DNA of 64,000 nt from Arenibacter sp. P308M17 (GCF_003426735.1 NZ_QVON01000001.1:434001-498000); one strand, 5' to 3'. Positions 47,408 to 56,923 are shown, counted from the stretch's first letter. Translations and numbers: made by a program. Notes: a model not told the origin generated them from the letters alone.

Positions 47408-48280
47408 ATGAACAAAAAGGGGAAAAAGGCCTTCCAATCCAAGAAGGAAAAGTTCAACAGGCCTTGGAAGGAGGAAAGTCCGGTGAAGGCAAAAAAACAT
47501 TTGGGGCAGCATTTTTTGAAAGATGAGGCCGTTGCCCAAAAAATTGGGGAAACGCTGAGGTTGGATGGGTATCACAATGTTTTGGAAATTGGGCCGGGTA
47601 CCGGAGTACTCACCAAATATTTATTGGAAAAGGATATCGATTTGGTAGTGATGGATCTGGATGAGGAATCCATTATCTACCTTAACCATAGTTTCCCTTT
47701 GGAATACCATAGTTTAATGCAGCGCAAGGGAGGGTTCAAGGTGCTGGAGGCCGATTTTTTAAAGTATGATCTATGGGCCCTTTTCGGAGAGGAACAATTT
47801 GCCATTACCGGGAATTTCCCCTATAATATTTCTACCCAGATTGTTTTTAAGATGTTGGAATTTAAGGATCAGATCCCGGAATTTACCGGCATGTTCCAAA
47901 AAGAGGTGGCCGAAAGGATTTGTGAAAGGGAAGGGAGCAAGGCCTATGGGATACTTTCCGTTTTGGTACAGGCATTTTACGATGCGGAATATTTATTTAC
48001 AGTTTCGCCCCAAGTTTTTGATCCGCCCCCTAAAGTGCAGTCCGGAGTATTGCGACTTACCAGAAAGGAAAATTTTCAACTGGGGGTGGATGAAAAACTG
48101 TTCAGGCAGGTGGTCAAGGCTGCGTTCAACCAACGCAGAAAAACCCTTCGTAACAGTTTAAAAACATTCAATCTTTCCGAAGTTTTCAAAGAAGATGCTA
48201 TATTTGGCCTGCGTCCGGAGCAATTGGGGGTTGCGGACTTTATTACGTTGACACAGAAGATAGCAGATGATACCATTTAA
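47408..48280 (+). CDS. rsmA: 16S rRNA dimethyladenosine transferase
   Basis: This methylates two adjacent adenines in helix 45 of 16S rRNA during 30S maturation. The ATG at 47408 gives 290 residues with a basic N-terminal extension of about 30, then [13 protein letters not shown], the SAM-binding motif [16 protein letters not shown], the catalytic motif [16 protein letters not shown], and the C-terminal [13 protein letters not shown]. The 3' end overlaps mgtE by 14 bases, indicating translational coupling. Confidence 0.96.
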   Translation: MNKKGKKAFQSKKEKFNRPWKEESPVKAKKHLGQHFLKDEAVAQKIGETLRLDGYHNVLEIGPGTGVLTKYLLEKDIDLVVMDLDEESIIYLNHSFPLEYHSLMQRKGGFKVLEADFLKYDLWALFGEEQFAITGNFPYNISTQIVFKMLEFKDQIPEFTGMFQKEVAERICEREGSKAYGILSVLVQAFYDAEYLFTVSPQVFDPPPKVQSGVLRLTRKENFQLGVDEKLFRQVVKAAFNQRRKTLRNSLKTFNLSEVFKEDAIFGLRPEQLGVADFITLTQKIADDTI

Positions 48281-49619
48281 ACTCACCGAAGAATATTTGG
48301 CCGAAATAGAAAGGCTAATAGACGACCGGCAGGACGCACAATTGTCCGTGCTATTGGCCGAGGTGCATTATGCGGATGTGGCGGAGATCATCAACGAAAT
48401 GGACGAGGACCATGCCACCTATTTAATTAAACTTCTGGACAGCGAAAAGACATCGGAAACCCTTACGGAGCTGGATGTAGATGTTAGGGAGGCGATTCTT
48501 GCCAATCTTTCCGCAAAGGAAATTGCCGGGGAATTGGACGAGCTGGACACCGATGATGCCGCGGATATCATAGGGGAACTGCCCAAAGAAATGGTACAGG
48601 AGGTCATTTCCGAATTGGAAGATAGGGAACATGCCAAGCATATTGTGGACCTGTTGCGCTATGATGAAAATTCGGCGGGGGGACTTATGGCCAAGGAGCT
48701 GGTAAAGGTAAATGAGAATTGGAACGTGCTTACCTGTGTAAAGGAAATGCGGGCCCAGGCAGAAAATGTAACCAGGGTACATTCCATATATGTGGTGGAT
48801 GATGAAGGGAAACTTAAGGGGCGACTTTCCTTAAAGGATTTGCTGACTACCTCTACCAAGACCCATATCAGTGAAGTATATATTCCCAAGGTAGATGCCG
48901 TTAACGTTAATGAAAAACCGGAGGAAGTTGCCAAAATCATGTCCAAATACGATTTGGAGGCCATTCCCGTGGTAGATGAAATTGGACGGCTTGTAGGCCG
49001 GATAACCATAGACGATATTGTGGATGTTATCCGTGAGGAAGCAGAAAAGGATTATCAATTGGCGGCCGGTATTTCCCAGGATGTGGAGGCAGATGATAGT
49101 ATATGGGATCTGACCCGGGCAAGACTGCCCTGGTTGTTTCTGGGCCTTTTGGGAGGTGTAGGGGCGGCGGCCATCATGGGTGGCTTCGAGACCCTGATGA
49201 GCGATTATGGAGTGCTGTTCTTCTTTACTCCGCTAATAGCGGCAATGGCCGGCAACGTTGGGGTGCAGTCCAGCGCTATAATGGTACAGGGGTTGGCCAA
49301 TGACGATCTTAAAGGGAGTATTAGCGGCAGGCTTGTAAAGGAAATGCTGTTGGCCCTGCTCAATGGGACCGTTTTGGCATCCATACTGTTATTTTTCACC
49401 TGGCTTTGGAAAGGCAGTTTTCTTACCTCCTTGGCCATTTCCATCTCCTTGATCACCGTAACCGTGGTGGCAGGAATCATAGGGACCTTTATACCGCTGT
49501 TTCTCCATAAAAGGGGCATAGATCCGGCCATAGCTACGGGGCCGTTCATTACTACCAGCAATGATATATTTGGCATTTTGATCTATTTTTCCATCGCCAA
49601 GGTTATTTTGGGCATTTAG
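48267..49619 (+). CDS. mgtE: Magnesium transporter MgtE
   Basis: This is an inner-membrane magnesium channel of 450 residues. A cytosolic MgtE_N domain of acidic helices (about 20-125, [18 protein letters not shown]) is followed by two CBS domains (about 130-250) with [15 protein letters not shown] and [20 protein letters not shown], which sense intracellular magnesium, and a C-terminal five-helix pore domain (about 280-450) with [12 protein letters not shown], the pore-lining region [11 protein letters not shown] and [15 protein letters not shown] ending ([13 protein letters not shown]). It overlaps the end of rsmA by 14 bases. Confidence 0.96.
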   Translation: MIPFKLTEEYLAEIERLIDDRQDAQLSVLLAEVHYADVAEIINEMDEDHATYLIKLLDSEKTSETLTELDVDVREAILANLSAKEIAGELDELDTDDAADIIGELPKEMVQEVISELEDREHAKHIVDLLRYDENSAGGLMAKELVKVNENWNVLTCVKEMRAQAENVTRVHSIYVVDDEGKLKGRLSLKDLLTTSTKTHISEVYIPKVDAVNVNEKPEEVAKIMSKYDLEAIPVVDEIGRLVGRITIDDIVDVIREEAEKDYQLAAGISQDVEADDSIWDLTRARLPWLFLGLLGGVGAAAIMGGFETLMSDYGVLFFFTPLIAAMAGNVGVQSSAIMVQGLANDDLKGSISGRLVKEMLLALLNGTVLASILLFFTWLWKGSFLTSLAISISLITVTVVAGIIGTFIPLFLHKRGIDPAIATGPFITTSNDIFGILIYFSIAKVILGI

Positions 49620-49673
49620 TGCCCAATAAACGTTTAAATTACCCGTAGGTTTAGGCTTGACTGGATACTGGGG

Positions 49674-49740
49674 CACTCCGCCTTCTTCGGCGGCGGCGGG
49701 CTTTCCGCGCTACATGGTAGCCAGCTGCAATCCCTAGTGC
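49674..49740. repeat. GC-rich intergenic hairpin sequence, possible dispersed repeat
   Basis: In an AT-rich gap this segment is markedly GC-rich, with a stem CCGCC/GGCGG (49678-49682 with 49689-49693) followed by GGCGGGCTTTCCGCGC. It resembles GC-rich hairpin sequences that I recall as recurrent in flavobacterial intergenic regions. This is memory, not a search result. Confidence 0.3.
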
Positions 49741-49813
49741 AAGTACATCTTCAAATTTATATGCAAACCTGAAAATAGTCCGGTTTCTTGTTTCCAATAG
49801 CTCGGCGGTCTTG

Positions 49814-49821
49814 TATCTTTG
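49814..49821 (+). promoter_or_regulatory. Bacteroidota -7 promoter box for the 2-hydroxyacid dehydrogenase gene
   Basis: TATCTTTG followed by CC matches TAnnTTTG, 18 bases before the ATG. A TTG at 49788-49790 is about 23 bases upstream, slightly far for a -33 element. Confidence 0.5.
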
Positions 49822-49839
49822 CCGTTTAATATTTAGTTT

Positions 49840-50778
49840 ATGAAAGTACTCCATTTAGATGTAAACCATCCATTGATCATTGAGCAATTCAATGCCCTGG
49901 GGTTTCAAAATGATGAAGATTATTGGTCCTCCAAGGAGGAAATTGAAAAGAAAATAGCAGATTATGATGGTGTTATCATCAGAAGCAGGTTCACTTTGGA
50001 TAAGGCCTTTTTGGATAAGGCCGTCAACCTTAAATTTATAGGGCGCCTAGGTGCCGGTCTGGAAAATATAGATACCGATCATGCCAAGCAACTGGGAATC
50101 TTTTTGGCTGCCGCTCCCGAAGGGAATAGGAATGCTGTAGGGGAACACGCCCTAGGAATGATCCTATCCCTTTTCAATAAATTGAACAAGGCGGACAAAG
50201 AGGTGAAAAATGGAAAATGGGACAGGGAAGGAAATCGGGGAATAGAGTTGGATGGCAAAACAGTGGGCATCATCGGGTATGGAAATATGGGCAGGGCCTT
50301 TGCCAAAAAGTTAAAGGGCTTTGATGTGGAAGTAATATGCTATGACATTGTTGGTGGTGTAGGGGATGGGAATGCCAGACAGGTGGGGATATTGGAATTT
50401 AAACAAAGGGCCGAAGTAATCAGCCTTCACCTGCCCCAGACTCCAGCTACCATAAATATGATCAATGCCGATTTCCTAAAGGATTTCAAAAATCCCCTTT
50501 GGCTCGTCAATACCGCAAGGGGGAAATGTGTGGTTACGGAAGACCTTGTTTCCGCTCTAAAGGAAGGCAAGGTGCTCGGAGCCGGTTTGGACGTTCTTGA
50601 ATACGAGAAAAAATCTTTTGAGGATATGTTTAGCGGTTCAGAATTGCCAGAAGCCTTTACCTATTTGATCAATGCCGATAATGTGCTCCTTAGTCCGCAC
50701 GTGGCGGGATGGACAGTGGAGAGCAAAGTAAAATTGGCACAGACGGTGGTAGATAAGATCAAGGAAAAATTCTGTTAG
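49840..50778 (+). CDS. NAD-dependent 2-hydroxyacid dehydrogenase (D-3-phosphoglycerate dehydrogenase-like)
   Basis: The 312-residue protein has the two Rossmann domains of the D-isomer-specific family. The nucleotide-binding motif GIIGYGNMGRAFAKKL is at about residues 143-158. Catalytic residues are the arginine in VNTARGKCVV (about 229), the glutamate in GAGLDVLEYEKKSF, and the histidine in LLSPHVAGWT near 287. It is the short form without ACT domain. 3-Phosphoglycerate dehydrogenase of serine synthesis is the best guess, but no serC is adjacent, so other 2-hydroxy acids remain possible. Confidence 0.9.
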   Translation: MKVLHLDVNHPLIIEQFNALGFQNDEDYWSSKEEIEKKIADYDGVIIRSRFTLDKAFLDKAVNLKFIGRLGAGLENIDTDHAKQLGIFLAAAPEGNRNAVGEHALGMILSLFNKLNKADKEVKNGKWDREGNRGIELDGKTVGIIGYGNMGRAFAKKLKGFDVEVICYDIVGGVGDGNARQVGILEFKQRAEVISLHLPQTPATINMINADFLKDFKNPLWLVNTARGKCVVTEDLVSALKEGKVLGAGLDVLEYEKKSFEDMFSGSELPEAFTYLINADNVLLSPHVAGWTVESKVKLAQTVVDKIKEKFC

Positions 50779-51041
50779 GCTACATAGCCTTCAAACTTGG
50801 ATTCCGTTCCTACGGATACTGTTGTTAACACTTGGAAGCAGGCGTATCCGAAAATAGGGAATCACGAAAAAAGGGATACAGGATTGGGCGGAAATGCAAT
50901 GTACAGTTACGGTAAATTTGGTTGTATTTTGGATACTGATGGCAATTGGTTGGAAATGTAATAACCTCATGACAAAGCGTTTCTTTGATTAGAAAAAAAT
51001 TATTACATTTAGAACTGTTATTAATCAACTAAAACACAACC
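50779..51041. other. Intergenic gap before the TM2 gene
   Basis: A weak AGGCT/AGCCT stem lies just after the dehydrogenase stop (about 50778-50792). The rest is AT-rich and has no credible open frame or recognised promoter. Confidence 0.4.
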
Positions 51042-51509
51042 ATGTCAGAAGAAAATAAAGATTTGGGAGATAAGGCCGAAGAGGCTGCAAAAGGCGCCAA
51101 AGAGTCTGCCCAGGAGTTTGTAAACGAAACCAAGGAATCGGCAAAGGAGTTTGCGGACGACACCAAGGAAGCTGCCAAGGATTTTGGACAGGAAGCCAAG
51201 AAAACCGCCAACGAGTTTAAGGAAGGCTTGGCAAGTGCAGGAGGGGATAACAAGAAAATTCTAGTTGGGGTCCTCGCTATACTTTTTGGCCAATTGGGCG
51301 TGCATAAGTTTATATTGGGCTATCAAAAGGAAGGGATAATCATGTTGGTAGCAACCGTAATTGGATACGCAACCATGTGTTTTATAATTGGTAGTTTTAT
51401 TGTTATGGCCACAGCAATTGTTGGTCTTATAGAAGGGATCATATATCTGACCAAAAGCGATGAGGAATTCTACAATACCTATCAGGTAGGGAAAAAACCT
51501 TGGTTCTAA
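51042..51509 (+). CDS. TM2-domain membrane protein with LEA/YtxH-like repeat N-terminus
   Basis: The first 65 residues are a charged amphipathic helix made of roughly 11-residue units such as AKEFADDTKEA and AKDFGQEAKKT, like LEA or YtxH-type stress proteins. Residues 72-150 form a TM2 domain: ILFGQLGVHKFILGYQKEGI, a turn, and a second membrane helix, ending near the typical D-E-F-x-x-x-Y. The product has 155 residues and no signal peptide. The repeat part should lie in the cytoplasm or along the membrane. A stress role is suggested by the repeat type only. Confidence 0.85.
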   Translation: MSEENKDLGDKAEEAAKGAKESAQEFVNETKESAKEFADDTKEAAKDFGQEAKKTANEFKEGLASAGGDNKKILVGVLAILFGQLGVHKFILGYQKEGIIMLVATVIGYATMCFIIGSFIVMATAIVGLIEGIIYLTKSDEEFYNTYQVGKKPWF

Positions 51510-51518
51510 GAATAATAT

Positions 51519-51550
51519 AAAGTCGGGCTATATTGGTCCGACTTTCTTTT
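51519..51550 (+). terminator. Rho-independent terminator after the TM2 gene
   Basis: AAAGTCGG (51519-51526) pairs with CCGACTTT (51538-51545), loop 11 bases, followed by CTTTT. It begins 9 bases after the stop. Confidence 0.7.
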
Positions 51551-51586
51551 GCCCCAATCAATCGTAATATTACGATTGATTGGGGC
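51551..51586. repeat. Perfect 36-base palindrome
   Basis: Bases 51551-51568 and 51569-51586 are exact reverse complements with no spacer; the centre is GTAATATTAC. It follows the terminator directly. Without a spacer it can only form a cruciform or a hairpin with a few unpaired bases. No T run follows on the plus strand. Confidence 0.9.
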
Positions 51587-51633
51587 AATAATTCAAGGGT
51601 TTTGAATAGTGGTCCTGCCATAAAAGAACATTT

Positions 51634-52125
51634 ATGGAGATTCGGAAAATGATAAATAGCGATTGGCCAGCGGTGGCCCAAATTTATCAGCAAGGTATGG
51701 ATACCGGTTATGCGACCTTCGAGACAATGGTCCCGACTTTTGAAACATGGGATGCCGCTCATCTAAAGGTAGGCAGATTGGTGGCCGCCAAAGGGGAAAC
51801 AATTTTGGGCTGGGCCGCACTTTCTCCGGTATCAGGCAGATGTGTTTACGGGGGTGTGGCGGAGGTAAGTGTTTATATAGGGCAGAACCATAGGGGTCAA
51901 GGTGCGGGAAAAATGCTTATTCGGCAATTGATTGTTGACAGTGAAGAAGCAGGTTTATGGACCCTGCAATCGGGAATATTCCCCGAGAATAAGGGGAGCG
52001 TGGAATTGCATCTCAAAATGGGATTCCGTTTTATAGGTAAAAGGGAGCGCATAGGCAAACGGGATAATGTCTGGAAAGATAATCTGCTCTTTGAAAGGAG
52101 AAGTGTTGTTATTGGTATCGATTAG
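51634..52125 (+). CDS. GNAT acetyltransferase, phosphinothricin acetyltransferase-like
   Basis: The 163-residue protein is a single GNAT domain. The family pattern is clear: an N-terminal IRKMINSDWPAVAQIYQQGM, the strand ILGWAALSPVS, the acetyl-CoA loop VYIGQNHRGQGAGKMLI near residues 88-104, and QSGIFPENKGSVELHLKMGF near 115-134. These mark the PAT branch, which N-acetylates amino acid analogues such as methionine sulfone or phosphinothricin. The natural substrate is unknown. It stands alone between a terminator-palindrome pair and the converging acyltransferase gene. Confidence 0.88.
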   Translation: MEIRKMINSDWPAVAQIYQQGMDTGYATFETMVPTFETWDAAHLKVGRLVAAKGETILGWAALSPVSGRCVYGGVAEVSVYIGQNHRGQGAGKMLIRQLIVDSEEAGLWTLQSGIFPENKGSVELHLKMGFRFIGKRERIGKRDNVWKDNLLFERRSVVIGID

Positions 52126-52164
52126 TCCAATACGGCCGCTTTAACGATTGCCTGGTCTAATATC

Positions 52165-53988
52165 CTATACAGGATTTCCTTCATCTTGTTGCCCCTCGGC
52201 CAATTTTCGTTCCAGCTCGGCCTGAAACTCTTCCATAACAGGCTTTACCGTGCTTTCCGGTAAGTCGGCTATTTTAATGTACATGAGACCATCCACAGAG
52301 TTATTGAACAAGGGGTCTACATTAAAGGCCACTACCTTGGCGTTTTGTTTAATGTATTTTTTTATAAGTACCGGCAGTCTTAAACTTCCCGGCTCCACTT
52401 CTTCGATAAGCTTGTCAAATTTGTTAAGATCCGCCTCGGTTTCATCAAATATAAAGTCCTTGTCCGCATCGTTAAGTTTTACCTTAAATTCCTTTTTGGG
52501 CCTAATGTATTGCGCCACATACGGATCCCAATAATTACTTTTCATAAATTCTATCATCAAGGATTTGGAAAAGTTGGAAAACTGATTACTGATGCTTACC
52601 CCTCCAATTAAAAATTTGTGGTCGGGGAATCGCAGGGTGGTATGTACAATGCCCTTCCATAAAAGAAATAACGGCATTGGTTTTTGTTGGTATTCCTTAA
52701 TGATGTAGGCCCTGCCCATTTCTATGGATTGGGACATCATTGCGTACAGTTCCGGTTCAAACCTAAACAGGTCCTGTAGGTAAAACCCATCTATTCCGTG
52801 TTCTTCAAATATTTCAGACCCCATGCCCATGCGGTAGGCCCCTACAATAACCTTCTCCTCATCGTCCCAAAGGAATAGATGTCGGTAATAAGTATCAAAC
52901 TTGTCCAGATCAATGGCATTATTGGTACCTTCGCCTATGGCCCTAAAGGTAACTTCGCGCTGTCTGCCTATTTCCTTTAGAATAAAGGGCATGTCCGCGG
53001 CCTTGGCCAGAAAGACCTCATAATTTTTGCTTTGCAATAGCCTACAGTCTTTTTCCCTTAGGCGTTCAATCTCTTCCTGAATAACCTCTTTGCGTATGGC
53101 TGCAGCTATTTTTCTTGGTGACTTCGGGATTTTTAGGCTGGTCGGAATCTGGTCCAACAGTCTTTCCTTCTCATAGGCATTGGACAGCATATAGGTCTTG
53201 CGCCTTAAAAGGTCGGCAAATTCAGCAAGGTTTTCCTGTTCGTTCTGTGTTTGCACGGAAATAGGTTGCCCAATCCGTACCTTGATGATCCTGTTCTTTT
53301 GCGAGGTAACCTCGGAAGGTAGTTTGGCGGTACGGAATACATCGCTTATCTTGGATAGGCGGTAAAACAATCTGCTGTTCTTGGCATGAAAGTAAATAGG
53401 GACCACAGGTACCTCCGCCCGTCGTATGAGTTTTAGGGCAGCCTCCTCCCAGGGCCTGTCCACAATTAATTTCCCATCCCTGTAGGTAGACACTTCCCCT
53501 GCCGGAAAAATGCCCAAGGGATGGCCTTCCTGTAAATGCTTCATGGCACTCTTAAACCCAGATATACTACTCTTGGCGTCCTTGTGGGTCTCAAAGGGAT
53601 TTACCGGAAGTATATATGGGGACATGGGTGCTATCCTGTTCAACAGAAAGTTGGCGATGATCTTAAAATCGGATCTATGGCTTAATAGTAATTTTAATAG
53701 TAGTACGCCGTCTATCCCGCCTAATGGATGATTGCTAATGGTGATATAGCAACCTTGTTTGGGCAAGCGTTTAAAATCTTCCTCCGGAATTTCGAATTTT
53801 ATTTCATAATGGTCCAAAATGGCATCCAAAAAGTCCTGTCCTTCCAAATGCTTGTGTTCGTCGTAAAATTGGTTGATGCTGGAAATTTTTGTTATTTTCA
53901 TAAGCACCCATCCAATAAACGTTCCCAGAAAGCCGTATTTATCCAAGTGAATAGCTATAGCTACTTCCTTTGCGGTTACTAAACCCAT
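52165..53988 (-). CDS. olsF: Bifunctional acyltransferase, OlsF-like (PlsC-type plus GNAT-type)
   Basis: The 607-residue protein joins two acyltransferases. The N-terminal PlsC-type domain (about 60-290) has the catalytic motif ISNHPLGGIDGV near residues 82-93 and GIFPAGEVS near 160. The C-terminal part (about 320-560) is a GNAT-like acyltransferase of the OlsB type, with LVWDDEEKVIVGAYRMG-like strands and MGRAYIIKEYQQKPMPLFLL. This order matches OlsF, a bifunctional enzyme for ornithine (or related aminoacyl) lipids that is known from Flavobacterium and Serratia. Related Bacteroidota enzymes make glycine lipids, so the head-group amino acid is not certain. It would act at the inner membrane and yield phosphate-free lipids. 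Confidence 0.8.
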   Translation of the reverse strand: MGLVTAKEVAIAIHLDKYGFLGTFIGWVLMKITKISSINQFYDEHKHLEGQDFLDAILDHYEIKFEIPEEDFKRLPKQGCYITISNHPLGGIDGVLLLKLLLSHRSDFKIIANFLLNRIAPMSPYILPVNPFETHKDAKSSISGFKSAMKHLQEGHPLGIFPAGEVSTYRDGKLIVDRPWEEAALKLIRRAEVPVVPIYFHAKNSRLFYRLSKISDVFRTAKLPSEVTSQKNRIIKVRIGQPISVQTQNEQENLAEFADLLRRKTYMLSNAYEKERLLDQIPTSLKIPKSPRKIAAAIRKEVIQEEIERLREKDCRLLQSKNYEVFLAKAADMPFILKEIGRQREVTFRAIGEGTNNAIDLDKFDTYYRHLFLWDDEEKVIVGAYRMGMGSEIFEEHGIDGFYLQDLFRFEPELYAMMSQSIEMGRAYIIKEYQQKPMPLFLLWKGIVHTTLRFPDHKFLIGGVSISNQFSNFSKSLMIEFMKSNYWDPYVAQYIRPKKEFKVKLNDADKDFIFDETEADLNKFDKLIEEVEPGSLRLPVLIKKYIKQNAKVVAFNVDPLFNNSVDGLMYIKIADLPESTVKPVMEEFQAELERKLAEGQQDEGNPV

Positions 53989-54074
53989 GCCTTAATGTAA
54001 TTTGGTAACCGCTAAGATAGGAAAATCGCTACAGCTATCCTTATATATACTTTCCAATAAATAAAATCACCCCT

Positions 54075-55325
54075 CTATTGCACCACCAACTGCACCGTCT
54101 CCTTACCCCGTTGTTCAAGCAGGATTTCCTTGCCTTTTTGTAGACTTGTCAAGGCTTCCGTATCAAAATGCCTAATGGTGTACAGGGAAACGCCCTCCTG
54201 GTGCACTACCTTGAACCTACTTTTTAATAGGTTTAAAAGCTCCTGCAATTTGCCAAATTTATTATCAACGCAAACCGAAAAACTTATGGCGGAATTTTGG
54301 ATGAGATCTACTTTCATCTGATGATCGTGCAATAATTTAAAGAGTTCGCTGATACTATCTTCAACAATGAAAGAAAAATCCAGGGAGGAAAGTTTCATAA
54401 GTACAAGGTTCTTTTTTACGATAAAACAGGGAACCTTAGGTTCTATTCCAATGCCCTTGCCCACTGTTGTCCCCTTGTCCTTAGGGTTTATGAACGATTT
54501 AACATGCAGGGGTATTTCCTTTCTCTGTAAGGGTTGCAAGGTTTTGGGGTGGATAACGGAAGCTCCATAAAACGCAAGTTCAATAGCTTCCCTATAGGAG
54601 ATGTTGTTCAATAGTTCCGTTTTTTCAAAATACCTGGGATCCGCGTTCAGAACCCCAGGGACATCTTTCCATATGGTCACTTCTTCGGCATTTAGGCAAT
54701 AGGCCAAAATGGCTGCGGTATAGTCGGAACCCTCCCGGCCCAAAGTAGTGGTAAAGTTGTTGTCGTCACTTCCCAAAAAGCCTTGGGTAATATTTAACTT
54801 GTGTTTGTCCACTTTTTCAGTAATGTTCTTCTGTGTCTTTTCCCAATTTACAATGGCATCGCGATAGTCATCGTTGGTTTTGATCAAGGTACGCACGTCC
54901 AACCACTGGTTGGCTATTCCAATTTCATTAAAATAGGCACTGAGAATGGTGGTCGATACCAATTCCCCATAACCTACTACTTGATCATATACAAATCCGT
55001 ATTTGGGGGATTTGTTCCAGACCAAAAAGCCCTGCACTTCATCAAAAAGTGTTTTTACCTGCTCAAAGACCGGATGCTTGTCGTTGGGAAACAAGTCGCG
55101 CAAAATCTGGTCATGATATTGAACAACTTCGTGTACGGTAGACGGCAATAACGACTTATCCTTAAAATAGGCATTTACCACATCTTCCATGGCATTGGTC
55201 GTTTTTCCCATAGCGGATACTACCAGAAGGGTATTTTCATGACCAACTTCCTTTAAAACCTTAACCACGTTTTTTACACTGCTTGCATCTTTCACCGATG
55301 CTCCTCCAAATTTAAAAACCCTCAT
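54075..55325 (-). CDS. Aspartate kinase (monofunctional)
   Basis: This phosphorylates aspartate as the first step to Lys, Thr and Met. It has 416 residues. The catalytic domain shows the lysine motif VFKFGGASVKDA at the N-terminus, GREGSDYTAAILAYCL near residue 198 and KDVPGVLNADPRYF near 220. Two ACT-type regulatory segments follow from about residue 290. There is no fused homoserine dehydrogenase, unlike ThrA. The start overlaps the upstream GNAT gene by four bases (55322-55325), so the two are coupled. Feedback control through the ACT domains is expected, but the effector is not visible. Confidence 0.94.
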   Translation of the reverse strand: MRVFKFGGASVKDASSVKNVVKVLKEVGHENTLLVVSAMGKTTNAMEDVVNAYFKDKSLLPSTVHEVVQYHDQILRDLFPNDKHPVFEQVKTLFDEVQGFLVWNKSPKYGFVYDQVVGYGELVSTTILSAYFNEIGIANQWLDVRTLIKTNDDYRDAIVNWEKTQKNITEKVDKHKLNITQGFLGSDDNNFTTTLGREGSDYTAAILAYCLNAEEVTIWKDVPGVLNADPRYFEKTELLNNISYREAIELAFYGASVIHPKTLQPLQRKEIPLHVKSFINPKDKGTTVGKGIGIEPKVPCFIVKKNLVLMKLSSLDFSFIVEDSISELFKLLHDHQMKVDLIQNSAISFSVCVDNKFGKLQELLNLLKSRFKVVHQEGVSLYTIRHFDTEALTSLQKGKEILLEQRGKETVQLVVQ

Positions 55326-55801
55326 AACTTATTTAAAAATGTTTTAATTCCTTTTTCGTCCAAATGAACAACATTCCAATCCCGTAAAACTTTGGCACCC
55401 TTACTTTCGTAAAATGAAATGGCAGGATCGTTCCATTCCAGTACCTCCCAGCTAATGCGCTTAACCCCGAGTTGATATCCGTGTTCCACTACTTTTGTCA
55501 ATAAGGCCGCACCCAGACCGCTACCTCTCATGGCCTCTGTCACGATCAGATCTTCCAAGTGTATAATAGGCCCCTTCCAAGTAGAGTACCTATTGTACAA
55601 GAGTGCTAGCCCTACCACACTCCCATTGGTCACGGCCACATAGCAATGGAATAATTTATTGGTACCAAAACCATCCCGTATTAAATCCGCTACCGTAACC
55701 TCCACCGCATTTTCCTCCTTTTCGAAAACGGCCAGCTCTTTGATCAATTGATGTACCTGGGCCATGTCCTTGGCTTCGGCGTCTCGAATACTGTACTCCA
55801 T
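55322..55801 (-). CDS. GNAT acetyltransferase, diamine-acetyltransferase-like
   Basis: The 159-residue single-domain protein has the pattern of the spermidine/diamine N-acetyltransferase group: IRDAEAKDMAQVHQLIKELA at the start, EDLIVTEAMRGSGLGAALL near residues 83-101, and WEVLEWNDPAISFYESKGAK near 118-137. Its natural substrate is unknown. Its stop overlaps the aspartate kinase start by four bases in the same operon. A TAACTTTG box on the minus strand at 55821-55828 is its probable -7 promoter element. Confidence 0.88.
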   Translation of the reverse strand: MEYSIRDAEAKDMAQVHQLIKELAVFEKEENAVEVTVADLIRDGFGTNKLFHCYVAVTNGSVVGLALLYNRYSTWKGPIIHLEDLIVTEAMRGSGLGAALLTKVVEHGYQLGVKRISWEVLEWNDPAISFYESKGAKVLRDWNVVHLDEKGIKTFLNKL

Positions 55802-55860
55802 AATTGTTACAAATAAAACACAAAGTTATAAATTTAAAAAATCAAACTTTTACGAAAACG

Positions 55861-55889
55861 TTGTAGTTTCACAAATTAACCGATATTTG
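55861..55889 (+). promoter_or_regulatory. Candidate promoter for fbp
   Basis: A -33-like TTG (55861-55863) is followed after 18 bases by GATATTTG (55882-55889), one base from TAnnTTTG. The spacing is right for a Bacteroidota promoter, and the ATG lies 26 bases downstream. Confidence 0.4.
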
Positions 55890-55914
55890 TGCTCAAATAA
55901 ACAAAGCCATTGCA

Positions 55915-56922
55915 ATGCATAGAAAAAATACCACTCTGGGGGAGTTCATCATTGAAAATCAAGCATCCTTCCCATATTCCTCAGGGGAACTTTCCAAGCT
56001 TATCAATGCCATTAGATTGGCGGCAAAAGTAGTGAACCACGAGGTAAATAAGGCAGGACTGGTAGATATTATTGGGGCGGCAGGGGATACCAATATCCAA
56101 GGAGAGGACCAGCAAAAACTGGATGTTCTGGCCAACCAAAAATTTATTCAAACCTTAATAAATAGGGAAATAGTCTGCGGGATCGCCTCTGAGGAAGAAG
56201 ATGATTTTATTAGTATCAATAGCAGTGACAACCGGCACCAAAATAAGTACATTGTGCTGATAGATCCCTTGGATGGGTCTTCCAATATAGATGTGAACGT
56301 TTCGGTAGGAACTATTTTCTCCATCTATAGGAGGGTGACCCCTATTGGCACTCCTGTTGCCCTAGAGGATTTTTTACAGCCGGGAAGGGCGCAAATTGCT
56401 GCCGGTTATATTGTTTACGGAACTTCCACTATGTTGGTCTATACCACTGGCGATGGGGTAAACGGATTTACCTTAAACCCTGCACTGGGTACATTTTACC
56501 TTTCCCATCCCAATATGGAGTTTCCGGAAACGGGAAAAATTTATTCTGTAAACGAAGGGAATTATGTGCATTTTCCACAAGGTGTAAAGGATTACCTCAA
56601 ATATTGTCAAAAGGAGGAAGGGGATAGGCCCTATACCTCAAGGTACATAGGCTCCCTGGTTTCCGATTTCCATAGAAATATGATAAAGGGCGGAATTTAT
56701 TTATATCCCAAAAGCAGTGTTGCAGCTGAGGGCAAATTGCGATTGCTCTATGAATGCAATCCCATGGCATTTATTGCCGAACAGGCCAAGGGTAAGGCCA
56801 GTAATGGGTTTGGCCGTATAATGGATATTAAACCCACCGAACTGCACCAAAGGGTGCCCTTCTTTTGTGGAAGCAAAAAAATGGTAGAAAAGGCCGAGGA
56901 ATTTATGCAGGCCGCAAAATAG
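55915..56922 (+). CDS. fbp: Fructose-1,6-bisphosphatase, class 1
   Basis: This gluconeogenic enzyme hydrolyses fructose 1,6-bisphosphate. It has 335 residues, the usual length. The metal and substrate residues are visible: [12 protein letters not shown] near residue 63, [10 protein letters not shown] near 84, the signature [21 protein letters not shown] near 118-138, and [23 protein letters not shown] near 242. Gluconeogenesis would be needed for growth on glycerol or peptides, which fits the uptake loci in this window, but no shared control is visible. A terminator follows at once. Confidence 0.97.
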   Translation: MHRKNTTLGEFIIENQASFPYSSGELSKLINAIRLAAKVVNHEVNKAGLVDIIGAAGDTNIQGEDQQKLDVLANQKFIQTLINREIVCGIASEEEDDFISINSSDNRHQNKYIVLIDPLDGSSNIDVNVSVGTIFSIYRRVTPIGTPVALEDFLQPGRAQIAAGYIVYGTSTMLVYTTGDGVNGFTLNPALGTFYLSHPNMEFPETGKIYSVNEGNYVHFPQGVKDYLKYCQKEEGDRPYTSRYIGSLVSDFHRNMIKGGIYLYPKSSVAAEGKLRLLYECNPMAFIAEQAKGKASNGFGRIMDIKPTELHQRVPFFCGSKKMVEKAEEFMQAAK

Positions 56923-56923
56923 G

